DNA from: DASQFD01 sp035633255
Lineage (GTDB): Bacteria > Actinomycetota > Actinomycetes > Actinomycetales > Dermatophilaceae
Reading direction: 5' to 3'
Assembly: GCA_035633255.1 (NCBI GenBank)
Contig: DASQFD010000082.1
Location: 1-49,033, forward strand
Length of the DNA: 49,033 bases
The position numbers and the translations under genes are program-made. Below the pieces are notes generated by a model. The model worked only from the letters and a program-made list of their open reading frames with translations, was not told where the DNA came from and did not search any database. Positions 7,535 to 16,195 of this stretch are shown here, piece by piece. Positions within the stretch are counted from its first letter, which is position 1. The number at the start of each line of letters is the position of its first letter.

Positions 7535-8389
7535 GTGACGACGTCACCGGTGAGATCGGGCGCCATCCCGGGCACGAGGACCCCTGTGGTCATCGCCCAC
7601 CGCGGCGCCAGCGAGGACTTCGCGGAGCACACGCTCACGGCATACACCACCGCGCTCCAGCGGGGGGCGAACGGGGTGGAGTGCGACGTCCGGCTCACGG
7701 CCGACGGGCACCTGGTCTGCGTCCACGACCGCCGGGCCAACCGCACCTCCAACGGCACCGGGGTGATCTCCACCCTGGAGCTGGCGCAGCTGGAGGGGCT
7801 GGACTGGGCGTCGTGGAAGCACGCCGACCTCGGTGACGGCGTCGACGCGCCGGACGCCGACCCCGAGCGGGGCCGGCTGCTGACCCTGCGCCGGCTGCTG
7901 GAGGTGCTGGTCGCCGAGGAGCGCGAGCTGGTCACCTTCATCGAGACCAAGCACCCCACCCGCTACCGGGGCAAGGTGGAGCGGCGGCTGGTCGCCCTGC
8001 TGGAGGAGATGGGCCTCGCCGACGGCCCGAAGCCCGGGCGGCCGGAGGTGCGGGTGATGTCGTTCTCGGCGACCGCGCTGCGGCGGATGCGGCGGCTGGC
8101 GCCGGCCGTGCCGCTCGTGCTGCTCGTCAAGGCGGGCCGCCCCTCGGTCGCGGTGGGGGCCGCCCTGCCCAAGGGGGTGGGGGCCGTCGCGCTGGACCGC
8201 AGGATCATCCGGCGCAACCCCGAGGTGGTGCGGGCCTACCACCGGCGCGGGTACGAGGTCTGTGTCTGGACCGTGAACAAGCCACGTGACGTGCAGCGAT
8301 GCCTCCAGCTGGGGGTCGACGTCATCATCACCGACCGCCCCGGACGGGTGCTGGCGCAGGTCGCCGAGGTGGGTACAGTTCAGGAGTGA
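7535..8389 (+). CDS. Glycerophosphodiester phosphodiesterase family protein
   Basis: 284-residue TIM-barrel enzyme that hydrolyses glycerophosphodiesters to glycerol-3-phosphate and an alcohol. The motifs are clear: VVIAHRGASEDFAEHTL (HRG with catalytic His), ANGVECDVRLTADG (metal-binding Glu/Asp), VCVHD, and the late WTVNKPRDVQRCLQLGVD and IITDRPG. There is no signal peptide, so it is cytoplasmic. The GTG at 7535 (VTTSPVRSGAIPG) is the nearest sensible start; the open frame begins further upstream without support. Its TGA overlaps the GTG of the next gene (GTGA). Confidence 0.9.
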   Translation: MTTSPVRSGAIPGTRTPVVIAHRGASEDFAEHTLTAYTTALQRGANGVECDVRLTADGHLVCVHDRRANRTSNGTGVISTLELAQLEGLDWASWKHADLGDGVDAPDADPERGRLLTLRRLLEVLVAEERELVTFIETKHPTRYRGKVERRLVALLEEMGLADGPKPGRPEVRVMSFSATALRRMRRLAPAVPLVLLVKAGRPSVAVGAALPKGVGAVALDRRIIRRNPEVVRAYHRRGYEVCVWTVNKPRDVQRCLQLGVDVIITDRPGRVLAQVAEVGTVQE

Positions 8390-9039
8390 GCGTCACCGAC
8401 ACCACTGCGAAGACCGCTGCTGGCTCCGCTGCCCAGACCGCTGCGAACACCGCCGACGCCGCTGGCGAGACGACGGCCGTCGAGACGGGTGCCGTCGAGT
8501 CGACCTTCCTCGAGGCGACCGCTGTCGAGTCGGCCGCCGACGCCGACACCGAGACCTCGGCGCCGGGCAGCTCGGCCGCGGCGCCGTCCGCCGGTGCCGA
8601 GCTGGACGAGTTCGGCGGCGTCATCGGGGCGGGCCAGGTCCGCACCATCCGGGCTCCCTGGGGTGCCGACTCCGTCGCCCGCGTCCGCCGCGCCCTCGTC
8701 CAGGACCTCGAAGCCCGGGGCATCGACCCGGACACCATCGACGAGTCCGAGATCGTCGCCTCCGAGCTCGTCAGCAACGCCTTCAAGCACGCCAAGCCGC
8801 TCCACGACGGCACCGTCCGCCTGCGCTGGAGGGTGCGCGGCGAGGTGGTCGAGGTCGAGGTCACCGACGGCGGTGGGGACACCACGCCCCGGCCGTTCCC
8901 GCAGGCGCTGTGGGCGAGCTCCGGTCGCGGGCTGCGCATCGTGCGCTCGCTCTCGCACGAGTGGGGTGTCGCCGACGACAAGACCGGCATCACCGTGTGG
9001 GCCGCCATGGGTGGCCCGAGCCGCCGCCGCGCCGGCTGA
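8386..9039 (+). CDS. RsbW-like ATP-binding protein (HATPase_c_2)
   Basis: 217-residue protein. About 75 N-terminal residues are Ala/Thr/Glu-rich and probably disordered. The rest is a GHKL ATPase domain with N-box DESEIVASELVSNAFKHA, a G1-like VEVTDGGG and G2-like SSGRGLRIVRSLSHEWGV. Proteins of this type act as anti-sigma factor kinases or regulatory ATPases in actinobacteria. No anti-anti-sigma (STAS) gene is adjacent. It is translationally coupled to the upstream phosphodiesterase by a 4-bp overlap. Confidence 0.87.
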   Translation: MSVTDTTAKTAAGSAAQTAANTADAAGETTAVETGAVESTFLEATAVESAADADTETSAPGSSAAAPSAGAELDEFGGVIGAGQVRTIRAPWGADSVARVRRALVQDLEARGIDPDTIDESEIVASELVSNAFKHAKPLHDGTVRLRWRVRGEVVEVEVTDGGGDTTPRPFPQALWASSGRGLRIVRSLSHEWGVADDKTGITVWAAMGGPSRRRAG

Positions 9040-9142
9040 CACGAGCGCCCAGGCCGACGCGGTCCCCTGCCGACGTCTGCCGACTCTGCTGACACGGGCG
9101 CCGGAGCCGCCGAGCCCGCGAACGGCCCACCTCGCCGGACAA

Positions 9143-9211
9143 CGCCCCACCTCACCCCGGAAGCAGACTCCGGCAAGGACGGGATAGCCACGTCACCCGA
9201 TCATCCTGGGG
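9143..9211. repeat. Dispersed repeat family B, copy 1
   Basis: Segments CACCTCACCCCGGAA, CCGGCAAGGACG, CCACGTCACCCGA and CCTGGG occur in this order here and again at 24889-24968. The second copy has about 20 bp more in the middle. This copy occupies most of the 221-bp gap 9040-9260. Confidence 0.85.
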
Positions 9212-9260
9212 CGGCTGTGGCAAACCCGGGTCGCCACCGCCCGCCGTTAGGGTGTCGGGC

Positions 9261-10145
9261 ATGGGCAAGGCCTCCCGCCGCCGGCGTCCCGGCGCCGACA
9301 CCGCGCGGGCTCGCACCGCACCCGTCCCCTTCGCGCGTCGTCCCTTCGAGGGGCTGCCGCTCGAGACCGCCTGGGCCGCGCTGCGGGAGGTCCTCCCCGC
9401 CGCGACGGCCGTCGTCCCGCTGCGGCAGGGGGCGGGCGAGGGGCTGCCCGAGCGGTTCGTCCTGGCCAGCGTCCTGCCGATGTCCTGGGCGGCCCTGCAC
9501 CGCGCCGACGGCACCGTGCTCGTCGGGGCGCAGACCGGTGCCACCAGCGGGGACGCCTCCCGCGACCTGGCCGGCCAGCTGCTCGCCGCTGCCGCGCTCG
9601 AGCCCGGCACGCCCGTCGTGACCTCCGTGCCCGTCACGGCCGAGACGCCCCGGCTGCAGGACCTCGTCGAGCCGGCCGCCGACCTCGACGTGGAGGTGCA
9701 CGAGGGCTTCGACTTCTGGGTCGAGGGCCAGGAGCTCAGCGGTGAGGCCAAGGAGTCGCTCGAGCACGCCAACGAGGCCGTCGTCCCGACCGTCCCACTG
9801 GCGGCACTGCCGTCGGCCTACTGGGTCCGCGTCTCCGACCGCACCTACATCCGGCTCGTCCTCCCCGACGACGAGGACGCCGCGACCGACGCCCTCGCCC
9901 GCCTCCATGCCGCCGGTCTGGACGCCCTCGGCGACGGCACGCGCCTCCTCGGCGCCTTCCGTACCTCCGGGCTGCTCATCCCCGTGTGGGAGGTGCCACC
10001 GGAGACCACGGCGGCCGACCACGAGGGCGCGCTGGGCGCCTGGGGCGAGCGGTACGCCGTCGCGCTCGCCTCCGGAGGCCCCCTCACCGCCGAGGAGCGC
10101 CGGGCCCGCAGCGGCCTGCTGAGCCGTCAGGTGACCCTGCGCTGA
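9261..10145 (+). CDS. DUF5926 family protein
   Basis: 294-residue soluble protein of unknown function, conserved in actinobacteria. The basic start MGKASRRRRPG is followed by ARRPFEGLPLETAWAALREVLPAATA, characteristic of DUF5926. Homologues sometimes carry misleading labels from unrelated domains; I see no catalytic motif. The ATG at 9261 has AGGG upstream. Its TGA shares one base with the ATG of the following glycosyltransferase (TGATG), so the two are likely co-translated. Confidence 0.85.
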   Translation: MGKASRRRRPGADTARARTAPVPFARRPFEGLPLETAWAALREVLPAATAVVPLRQGAGEGLPERFVLASVLPMSWAALHRADGTVLVGAQTGATSGDASRDLAGQLLAAAALEPGTPVVTSVPVTAETPRLQDLVEPAADLDVEVHEGFDFWVEGQELSGEAKESLEHANEAVVPTVPLAALPSAYWVRVSDRTYIRLVLPDDEDAATDALARLHAAGLDALGDGTRLLGAFRTSGLLIPVWEVPPETTAADHEGALGAWGERYAVALASGGPLTAEERRARSGLLSRQVTLR

Positions 10146-10948
10146 TGTCGGACCCGAGCCCGATCCGGGTGGCGGCGGTCGTGCCCTGCAGGGACGAGAC
10201 CGACCGGGTCGCCGCGACGGTCGCCGCGGTGCGCACGGTCCCCGGGGTGGACCTGGTCGTCGTCGTCGACGACGGGAGCACCGACCGCACCGCCGACGTC
10301 GCCGAGTCGGCCGGCGCGACGGTGGTGCGCCACGGGCGCAACGCCGGCAAGGCGGGCGCCCTGTCCACCGGGGTCGGTGTCGTGCGGGCGCTCGACGAGC
10401 CGGACCGGCCGCGCCGGCACCTGCTCTTCGTCGACGGGGACCTGCAGGAGACGGCCGCCAACCTCGTCGCGCTCGTGGAGCCCGTCGCCGGCGGCACCGC
10501 CGACATGGCCGTCGCCACGCTGCCCCCGCAGCGGTCCCCCGGTGGCGGGCGGGGCCGCGTGGTGCGGCTGGCCCGGGCCGGCATCGAGGACCTCACCGGC
10601 TTCCGCGCCGCCCAGCCGCTCTCCGGGATGCGGTGCCTGACCGCCGACGCGTTCGAGGCCGCCACCCCGCTCGCCGGCGGCTGGGGGGTCGAGGTGGGGC
10701 TCACCGTCGACGTGCTCCGCGCCGGGATGCGGGTGGTGGAGGTGCCGTGCGACCTCCAGCACCGGGTCAGCGGCGCCGACTGGCGTGGCCGGCTCCACCG
10801 CGCCGAGCAGCTGCGGGACGTCGCGGTGGCCCTGGCCCGGCGCCGGGTCGCCCGCCGCGTCGCCGGGGCAGGCGGCGCAGGTGATGGCGGTGGCGCAGGT
10901 GAAGCAGGCGGGGCAGGCGGGGCCCGGCGGCGTGCCCGCCACGGCTGA
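10145..10948 (+). CDS. GT2-family glycosyltransferase
   Basis: 267-residue GT-A fold transferase. N-terminal RVAAVVPCRDETDRVAATV is followed by VVVVDDGSTDRTADVAESAG (nucleotide site) and LLFVDGDLQE (DxD-like metal site). LSGMRCLTADAFEA and VPCDLQHRV follow. Similar proteins transfer sugars to polyprenyl phosphate or glucosyl-3-phosphoglycerate-type acceptors; the acceptor is not determinable here. The tail from residue 240 is Gly/Ala/Arg-rich and overlaps the start of the downstream membrane transferase. It lies in a DUF5926-GT2-GT-C operon. Confidence 0.85.
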   Translation: MSDPSPIRVAAVVPCRDETDRVAATVAAVRTVPGVDLVVVVDDGSTDRTADVAESAGATVVRHGRNAGKAGALSTGVGVVRALDEPDRPRRHLLFVDGDLQETAANLVALVEPVAGGTADMAVATLPPQRSPGGGRGRVVRLARAGIEDLTGFRAAQPLSGMRCLTADAFEAATPLAGGWGVEVGLTVDVLRAGMRVVEVPCDLQHRVSGADWRGRLHRAEQLRDVAVALARRRVARRVAGAGGAGDGGGAGEAGGAGGARRRARHG

Positions 10949-12710
10949 GGGCGCCGCGCCCGGCGGGCTCGCAGAGCGGCACGGCGGGCTCGCAGAGCGG
11001 CACGGCGCGCTCCTCGACCGGCTCCGCCCGGCCCTCCTCGCCGCGTCCGTGGCCCTCCTGCTCCTCGTGTCGCTCTCCCGCCCGAACGCCGCCGCCCCCG
11101 ACCTCGCCCCCCGCGGCTGGGCTCCCGGCGCCGTCGTCCCGCTCGCGCTGGGACCGGCGGCCGTCACCGCGACGCTGTGGACGGCATACCTGCTCGGCAC
11201 GGTGGGCGTGGCGCTGGGACTGGCCCGTCCGCGCGGGACCCGGCCGCTGCCGTGGGCGGTGCCGCTGGGGCTCGCCGCCGTCGCGCTGCTGGGCGTGCCG
11301 ACCGGGTCGGCGGACCACGTCAACTACGCCGCGTACGGGCGGATCCTCGTGCAGGGCGGCGACCCCTGGGTGGAGGCCCCGCAGGCGTGGGCCGGTGGCA
11401 CCGACCCGGTGACCAGCCGGGTCGAGGAGCCGTGGACGACCGAGCCGAGCGTCTACGGGCCGTTCGGCACGGCGCTGCACGGGGTCTCGGCCCTGCTCGG
11501 CGACGGCAACCTGCGCCAGACGGTCTGGGTCTGGCAGCTCCTCGTCGTGCTGGCGTGGCTCGCGGTGCGGGCGGCGCTGCGGCGAGCGCTCGGGCCGGAG
11601 CGGCACGCCCGCGTCGACGTGGTCTGGACCGCCAACCCGCTCGTCGTCTCGGCCGGCCTGCTCGGCGCCCACGTCGACACGGTGGCGACGGCGCTGGCGG
11701 TGGGCGCCGTGTGGGTGGCGGCGCGGCTGCGCGGGGCGGCCGGTCCGGTGGTCGCCGGCGTGCTCGTCGCGCTGGCGGGGTGCACGAAGTTCACGTATGC
11801 CGTCGTGGCCGCCGGTCTGCTCGTGGCGGTGTGGTGGCGTGGCGGCCCGCCGACGGCGCCGGGGGCTGGGGCGCCGGGGGCTGGGGCGTCGGGGGCGCCG
11901 GCCGGGCGGGGCGCTCGGCTGCGGTGGACGGGCGCCTTCCTCGTGCCAGGGGTGCTGGTCGCTGCGGCGCTCCATGCCTGGGCGGGCCCGCACGTCTACG
12001 ACCAGCTCGGGGTGGCGCGGCGGTCGATCTCGCTGGCCAGCCCGTGGCGGCTGGTGCTCGAGGCGCTGCGGGCACCGCTGGGCGAGGACGCGACCCGCAC
12101 CCTGGTCTCGGTGCTCTCGGCGCTGCTGGCGGTGGGTCTGGCGGCGGCGCTCTGGCGACTGAGCCGTCCCGCCACCCCCGCCGGTGACTTTGCTGCCAAT
12201 AGGCAAGTTCGTCACCGGGACGAAGCGTCACGAACTTGCCTATCGGCAGCAAAGTTGCGGGAGGAGGTGGGCGGGGCTGGGGCTGGGGTCGAGGTTGGGG
12301 CTGGGGTCGAGGTTGGGGCTGGGGCTGGGGCTGGGGCTGGAGGCCGCGGTCCGGCGACGGTGGCGCTGTGGGTGACGGCGGTGCTGGCCGGCGCCTACGC
12401 GCTTGCGGCGCCCTACTCGCTGCCGTGGTACGACCTGCTCGCGTGGGCCTGCCTGCCCGCGCTGGTCGGGCCGGTCGTCGACGGCGCGCTGCTCGCCCGC
12501 CTCGCGGTGATGTCGGCGGCCTACGTGCCCGGGCGGGTCCTCGGCATGACCGCCGGGGTGGAGGCCCTGACCCTGGGCGTGCGCCGGCACGTGGCGCCGT
12601 GGCTGCTGCTGGCGGTCTGGGCGGTGGTCATCACGAGCGCCGTGCGGCCCGGCTGGGCGCGGCGGCCCGGGCCTCGTCCTCCAGCGTCCGGACCACCACC
12701 GACACGATGA
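10884..12710 (+). CDS. MptB-like polyprenol-phosphomannose-dependent mannosyltransferase carrying an in-frame repeat insertion
   Basis: Polytopic GT-C enzyme of about 608 residues. It has many hydrophobic helices and the lumenal motif SADHVNYAAYGRILVQGGDP followed by VYGPFGTALHG, as in the MptA/MptB family of lipomannan-elongating transferases. One loop (about residues 434-490) is aberrant. It consists of the palindromic pair at 12189-12253, read as GDFAANRQVRHRD and RTCLSAAKLREE, followed by a Gly/Ala/Val-rich minisatellite at 12275-12341. Sequence typical of the family resumes at ALWVTAVLAGAYALAAPYSL. The start is uncertain (ATG 10884 chosen; GTGs lie nearby). The last 80 bp overlap the convergent gene. 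Confidence 0.85.
   Translation: MAVAQVKQAGQAGPGGVPATAEGAAPGGLAERHGGLAERHGALLDRLRPALLAASVALLLLVSLSRPNAAAPDLAPRGWAPGAVVPLALGPAAVTATLWTAYLLGTVGVALGLARPRGTRPLPWAVPLGLAAVALLGVPTGSADHVNYAAYGRILVQGGDPWVEAPQAWAGGTDPVTSRVEEPWTTEPSVYGPFGTALHGVSALLGDGNLRQTVWVWQLLVVLAWLAVRAALRRALGPERHARVDVVWTANPLVVSAGLLGAHVDTVATALAVGAVWVAARLRGAAGPVVAGVLVALAGCTKFTYAVVAAGLLVAVWWRGGPPTAPGAGAPGAGASGAPAGRGARLRWTGAFLVPGVLVAAALHAWAGPHVYDQLGVARRSISLASPWRLVLEALRAPLGEDATRTLVSVLSALLAVGLAAALWRLSRPATPAGDFAANRQVRHRDEASRTCLSAAKLREEVGGAGAGVEVGAGVEVGAGAGAGAGGRGPATVALWVTAVLAGAYALAAPYSLPWYDLLAWACLPALVGPVVDGALLARLAVMSAAYVPGRVLGMTAGVEALTLGVRRHVAPWLLLAVWAVVITSAVRPGWARRPGPRPPASGPPPTR
12189..12253. repeat. Paired palindromic element, copies 3 (inverted) and 4 (direct)
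   Basis: Core copies lie at 12189-12206 (reverse orientation) and 12236-12253 (forward, one substitution), 47 bp apart and facing each other. Copy 3 has 8-bp outer arms CCGGTGAC/GTCACCGG around the TTGC-TGCC/GGCA core, making a hairpin of about 38 nt. Both are inside the reading frame of the membrane mannosyltransferase and introduce no stop codon. Confidence 0.9.
12275..12341. repeat. GGGGCTG/GGGGTCGAGGTT minisatellite within a gene
   Basis: Imperfect tandem GGGGCTGGG and GGGGTCGAGGTTG units directly follow the palindromic pair. They encode an alternating Gly-Ala-Gly-Val-Glu linker in the same transmembrane loop. Confidence 0.85.
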
Positions 12711-14847
12711 GGGGCACGGCCACCGTGGCGCCGACCGCCGGGATCGCCGTCCCGGAGTCGTTGAGCAGGAAGCCGACGGTCAGCGTGACGACGAGGGCGA
12801 CCAGCCCGGCGCGCAGGGTCGGGGCCCGGTCGAAGGAGCGCTGCAGCGCCCGCGAGCCCCACGACGTCGGGCGCGCGAGGACGTAGATGACGAAGAGCAG
12901 CGCCGCCGGGACGAGCAGGGTGAGCGGGGCGTTGCCGAGCAGGATGTCGATGTTCTGCTGCGCCTTGCGCACGACGATGTCCCACGCCCCGCCGTCCAGC
13001 ACCGACTGGACGAACCGCCCGAGGTGGGTGCGCGACTCCGGTGCCCGCAGCCAGTCGAGGACCGCGACCGTGGCGAAGACGGCGGCCGAGCCAGCCGCGA
13101 TGAGCAGCACCCGCCACCACGTCATCGCGATCCCGAGGACCGCGAGCACGAGGACCGCCAGCCCCGGGATGAGGGCCGGGGGGCCACCCCCGTCGGCTCC
13201 CCAGAACGGCGCGCCGTCCACGACCAGCGCCACCGCCCCCACCGCGAGCACCAGCGCCGCGGCGGCCCGGCGCCGGCCGGCCCGCACGAGCAGGCTGGAC
13301 AGGGCGGTGGCGAGCAGGAGCGCGGAGGTGGCGAAGAGCGCGAAGGTGACGTTGCCCATCCCGTAGAACCGGCCGGCCACCACCGGCTGCAGCCCCATGA
13401 GCGAGGAGAGCTGCAGCCGTGAGCCGGTCATGACGTCGCCGGCGAGCACGGCCATCGTCACCGCGGAGACGGCCGCCATCGGCCCCACCGGCTCCGGCCC
13501 CCACGGCCCGAGCAGGGCGACGGCGGCGATGACCGCGACGAAGACGGCCACGGCCGCCACCACCCCCACCATCGGCACGGGGGAGCGCCACCAGGGGACC
13601 AGGTTGGCGAGGAAGGTCGACGCGGGCACCGCCGCCGCGCACACCGCGACCACCCGCAGCCAGCGCAGCACGCGGAGCCGGGTGGCGCCCGAGCCGATCC
13701 TGCCCTTCCACACGAGCAGGACGAGCAGGTAGATGACCAGCTGGCCGTAGGCGAAGACGGTGAAGAAGGGCGGGACCAGCGAGTGCACCTCGTGGCTCGC
13801 CAGGTCGTAGTCGACCAGCGCCCCGAGCCGGTCCCCCGCCCGCGCCTCGGAGTTGTCCGGCGCCGGGTCGGAGGTCAGCACCGCGCCGCCCAGGGTCGAG
13901 GGCACCGGCGCGCCGGCCAGGTCCAGGACGGTGGCGGTGAGGTCCGGGGCCTGCACGAGCCCGGGCTGGCGGGTGGAGGAGGACTCCAGGCGGCCCGGCC
14001 CGAAGTGCGGGCCACGGGCCACGACCAGCCGCAGCCGCTCGGTTCGCCCGGCGTCGGCGAGGCTGGCGACCAGGATGTCGGCGCCGCCGGGGGCCGCCGC
14101 GACCGCCTGGCCGACCCGGGCGTCCACCGCGCGCACCTGGTCGGCGCGTGAGCCGTCGGCCTCCTCACCGTCCGCCACGTCGTCGGGGTCGCGCACGGCG
14201 CCGACGTCGACGAGGGTCACCGGGCAGGTGTTCAGGTCCCGGACCAGGTCATCGGCCGACCACGGCGCGTAGCGCTGCACCCGCCCGTCCGGCAGCGCCG
14301 CACCGACCCCGCCCCCCGGTCCGACCGCCTGGACGCACACGTCGGCGTCCGCGAGGGTGCGGCCGAGCAGCCCGAGCTCGGAGTCGAAGCGCTTCTCCTC
14401 CGCCGCCTGGAGGAAGGCGGACCACCCCGGCACGGCGCCGCCGGTCACCTCGGGGACCGCCGGGCAGGGCCGGTCCTGCGCGGCGGTCCCCCCGTCCTGC
14501 CCCGGGCCCGGCGGGCGGGCCGCCGCCGCGCGCCCGCCGGCGGAGAGGCCCAGCCACCCGTCGACCGGACAGGTGTTGGTCTCCACCGACCGGATCGACA
14601 TCGCGGCCGACGACCCGTCGCGCAGCAGGGTCCACAGGTTGGGGGTGTCCTCCTCGGTGACGTCGGACCAGGTCAGGCCCCCGGTGCCGAGGAGGACCAC
14701 GGCGCCGGGCTCCTCGGCCGGAGCGGCCGGGGCGGCCGGGGCGGCCGGGGCGGCCGGGGCGGGCGCCGGCCACGCGACCGTGACGAGCCCGACCAGCCCG
14801 ACCAGCCCGAGGACCGCCAGCACGGCGGCGAGGGCTCGGCGGATCAC
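12631..14847 (-). CDS. Large polytopic membrane protein with an extracytoplasmic alkaline-phosphatase-like domain
   Basis: 738 residues. A signal/anchor helix (RRALAAVLAVLGLVGLVGLV) is followed by an Ala/Pro repeat. An extracytoplasmic domain of about 330 residues resembles the alkaline phosphatase/sulfatase fold in outline (VVLLGTGGLTWSDV at the start, PDLTATVLDLAGAPVPSTLGG at the end). About 11-12 transmembrane helices follow, with FYGMGNVTFALFATSALLLA in the middle. I know this architecture only as conserved actinobacterial membrane proteins without assigned function. Its place between three glycosyltransferases suggests envelope polymer assembly. The GTG at 14847 gives a signal-peptide N-terminus. 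Its 3' end overlaps the convergent transferase by 80 bp. Confidence 0.78.
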   Translation of the reverse strand: MIRRALAAVLAVLGLVGLVGLVTVAWPAPAPAAPAAPAAPAAPAEEPGAVVLLGTGGLTWSDVTEEDTPNLWTLLRDGSSAAMSIRSVETNTCPVDGWLGLSAGGRAAAARPPGPGQDGGTAAQDRPCPAVPEVTGGAVPGWSAFLQAAEEKRFDSELGLLGRTLADADVCVQAVGPGGGVGAALPDGRVQRYAPWSADDLVRDLNTCPVTLVDVGAVRDPDDVADGEEADGSRADQVRAVDARVGQAVAAAPGGADILVASLADAGRTERLRLVVARGPHFGPGRLESSSTRQPGLVQAPDLTATVLDLAGAPVPSTLGGAVLTSDPAPDNSEARAGDRLGALVDYDLASHEVHSLVPPFFTVFAYGQLVIYLLVLLVWKGRIGSGATRLRVLRWLRVVAVCAAAVPASTFLANLVPWWRSPVPMVGVVAAVAVFVAVIAAVALLGPWGPEPVGPMAAVSAVTMAVLAGDVMTGSRLQLSSLMGLQPVVAGRFYGMGNVTFALFATSALLLATALSSLLVRAGRRRAAAALVLAVGAVALVVDGAPFWGADGGGPPALIPGLAVLVLAVLGIAMTWWRVLLIAAGSAAVFATVAVLDWLRAPESRTHLGRFVQSVLDGGAWDIVVRKAQQNIDILLGNAPLTLLVPAALLFVIYVLARPTSWGSRALQRSFDRAPTLRAGLVALVVTLTVGFLLNDSGTAIPAVGATVAVPLIVSVVVRTLEDEARAAAPSRAARRS
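14721..14762. repeat. 9-bp GGCCGGGGC repeat coding Ala-Pro
   Basis: Tandem GGCCGGGGC units encode repeated Ala-Ala-Pro just after the signal helix of the leftward membrane protein. The 9-bp unit keeps frame. Confidence 0.8.
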
Positions 14848-14926
14848 GCCCCACAGGGTACGGAACCCGGGTCGCTGCGCGGACTCCCCGGCATACCGGC
14901 GCCGGCGGCCCGGGCAGACTGTCCGG

Positions 14927-16195
14927 GTGAGCACTCCAGCCGGCCGGCCTCCCGTCCGGCGGTGGGCGCTGGCGGTGGTGCTGGTCGCGCTGGCGGCCAC
15001 GCCGGTGGTGCTGCGCTACCTCGTGTACTGGCCGCTGGACCAGTGGCAGGTGGACGTGGAGGTCTACCGGGAGGCGGGGGTCTCGGTGCTGTGGGGACGC
15101 CCGGTCTACGACGTGCTCACCGAGGCGCCGCAGCTGCTGCCGTTCACCTACCCGCCGTTCGCGGCGCTGTTGGCGGTGCCGCTGGCGCTGCTCCCCTTCG
15201 GCGCGGTGGGCTGGCTGTGGACCGCCGCCCAGGTGGCCGCCACCACCGCGACGGTCTGGTATGCCGGTCAGCCGCTCGTGCGCCGGGCCGGCCCGTGGGC
15301 GCCGGTGGCCCTCGCCGCGCTGAGCGCACCGATGCTGTGGCTGCACCCGGTGTCGGACGGCGTGCGCTTCGGGCAGGTCAATGCCTTCATCGTCCTCGCC
15401 TGCGTGCTCGACTTCGCCCGGCCGCGGCCGCGATGGCTGCGGTGGGTGCCCGCGGGCGCGCTGGTCGGGCTCGCGATGGCGGTCAAGCTGACGCCGGGGG
15501 TGTTCGTCGCGCACTACCTGCTGTGCCGGCGCTGGCGGGAGGCGGCGACCGCCGTGGGGACGGCGGCAGGGGTGACGCTGCTGTCATGGGCGGCGCTGCC
15601 GGACTCGTTCTGGGCGTTCTGGGGCGGGGCGCTGCAGGACCCGACCCGGCTGGGGCCGAACTTCGGCACCGCCAACCAGTCGATCCGGGGGGTTCTGCTG
15701 CGCATCGGGCCGGAGGGTCTGCCCGGGACGGCGATCTGGCTCGCGGCGGTCGCGGTGGTGGGCGTGGTGGGCTTCCTGCTGGCGCGACGCTTCTGGCGGG
15801 CCGGTGACTGGGTCGCCGAGGTCGGCACGGTCGGGCTGCTGGCCTGCCTGCTGTCACCGGTGGCGTGGATCCACCACTACCACTGGATCGTCGTGGTGGT
15901 GCTGGCGCTGCTGGGTGGGGCCCCCGACCGCGACCGATGGCGGCTCGAGGCGGCGGCGGTCGTGCTGGGGTGGTTCCTGATGCGGATGCCGTGGTGGGGC
16001 ATCTCGTGGCTGAACCGCCCCGAGTGGCCCGAGCTGCCCGGGCGGCTGCTCCAGAACGCCGACGCGGTGGGCGGGTTGGTGGCGCTCGGCCTGCTCTGGT
16101 GGCTGGACCGCCGCTCCCACTCCCGGGGCCTGGCGCCGCCGCACGAGGGGCCCCGCGGGGGCAGAGGTGTCCGCCCGGATCGTCACGTGGCTTGA
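14927..16195 (+). CDS. GT87-family alpha-mannosyltransferase (membrane GT-C)
   Basis: 422-residue polytopic enzyme predicted to use polyprenyl-phosphate-mannose at the outer face of the membrane. It has the N-terminal loop WQVDVEVYREAGVSVLWGRPVYD with acidic residues, PFTYPPFAALLAVPLALLP, MAVKLTPGVF and SPVAWIHHYHWIV, all typical of the GT87/DUF2029 family (PimE- and MptC-related). The GTG at 14927 (VSTPAGRPPVRRW) is followed by the first helix. The final residues GVRPDRHVA and the stop codon are supplied by the hairpin element at 16176-16223. Divergent from the phosphatase-like gene by 79 bp. Confidence 0.86.
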   Translation: MSTPAGRPPVRRWALAVVLVALAATPVVLRYLVYWPLDQWQVDVEVYREAGVSVLWGRPVYDVLTEAPQLLPFTYPPFAALLAVPLALLPFGAVGWLWTAAQVAATTATVWYAGQPLVRRAGPWAPVALAALSAPMLWLHPVSDGVRFGQVNAFIVLACVLDFARPRPRWLRWVPAGALVGLAMAVKLTPGVFVAHYLLCRRWREAATAVGTAAGVTLLSWAALPDSFWAFWGGALQDPTRLGPNFGTANQSIRGVLLRIGPEGLPGTAIWLAAVAVVGVVGFLLARRFWRAGDWVAEVGTVGLLACLLSPVAWIHHYHWIVVVVLALLGGAPDRDRWRLEAAAVVLGWFLMRMPWWGISWLNRPEWPELPGRLLQNADAVGGLVALGLLWWLDRRSHSRGLAPPHEGPRGGRGVRPDRHVA

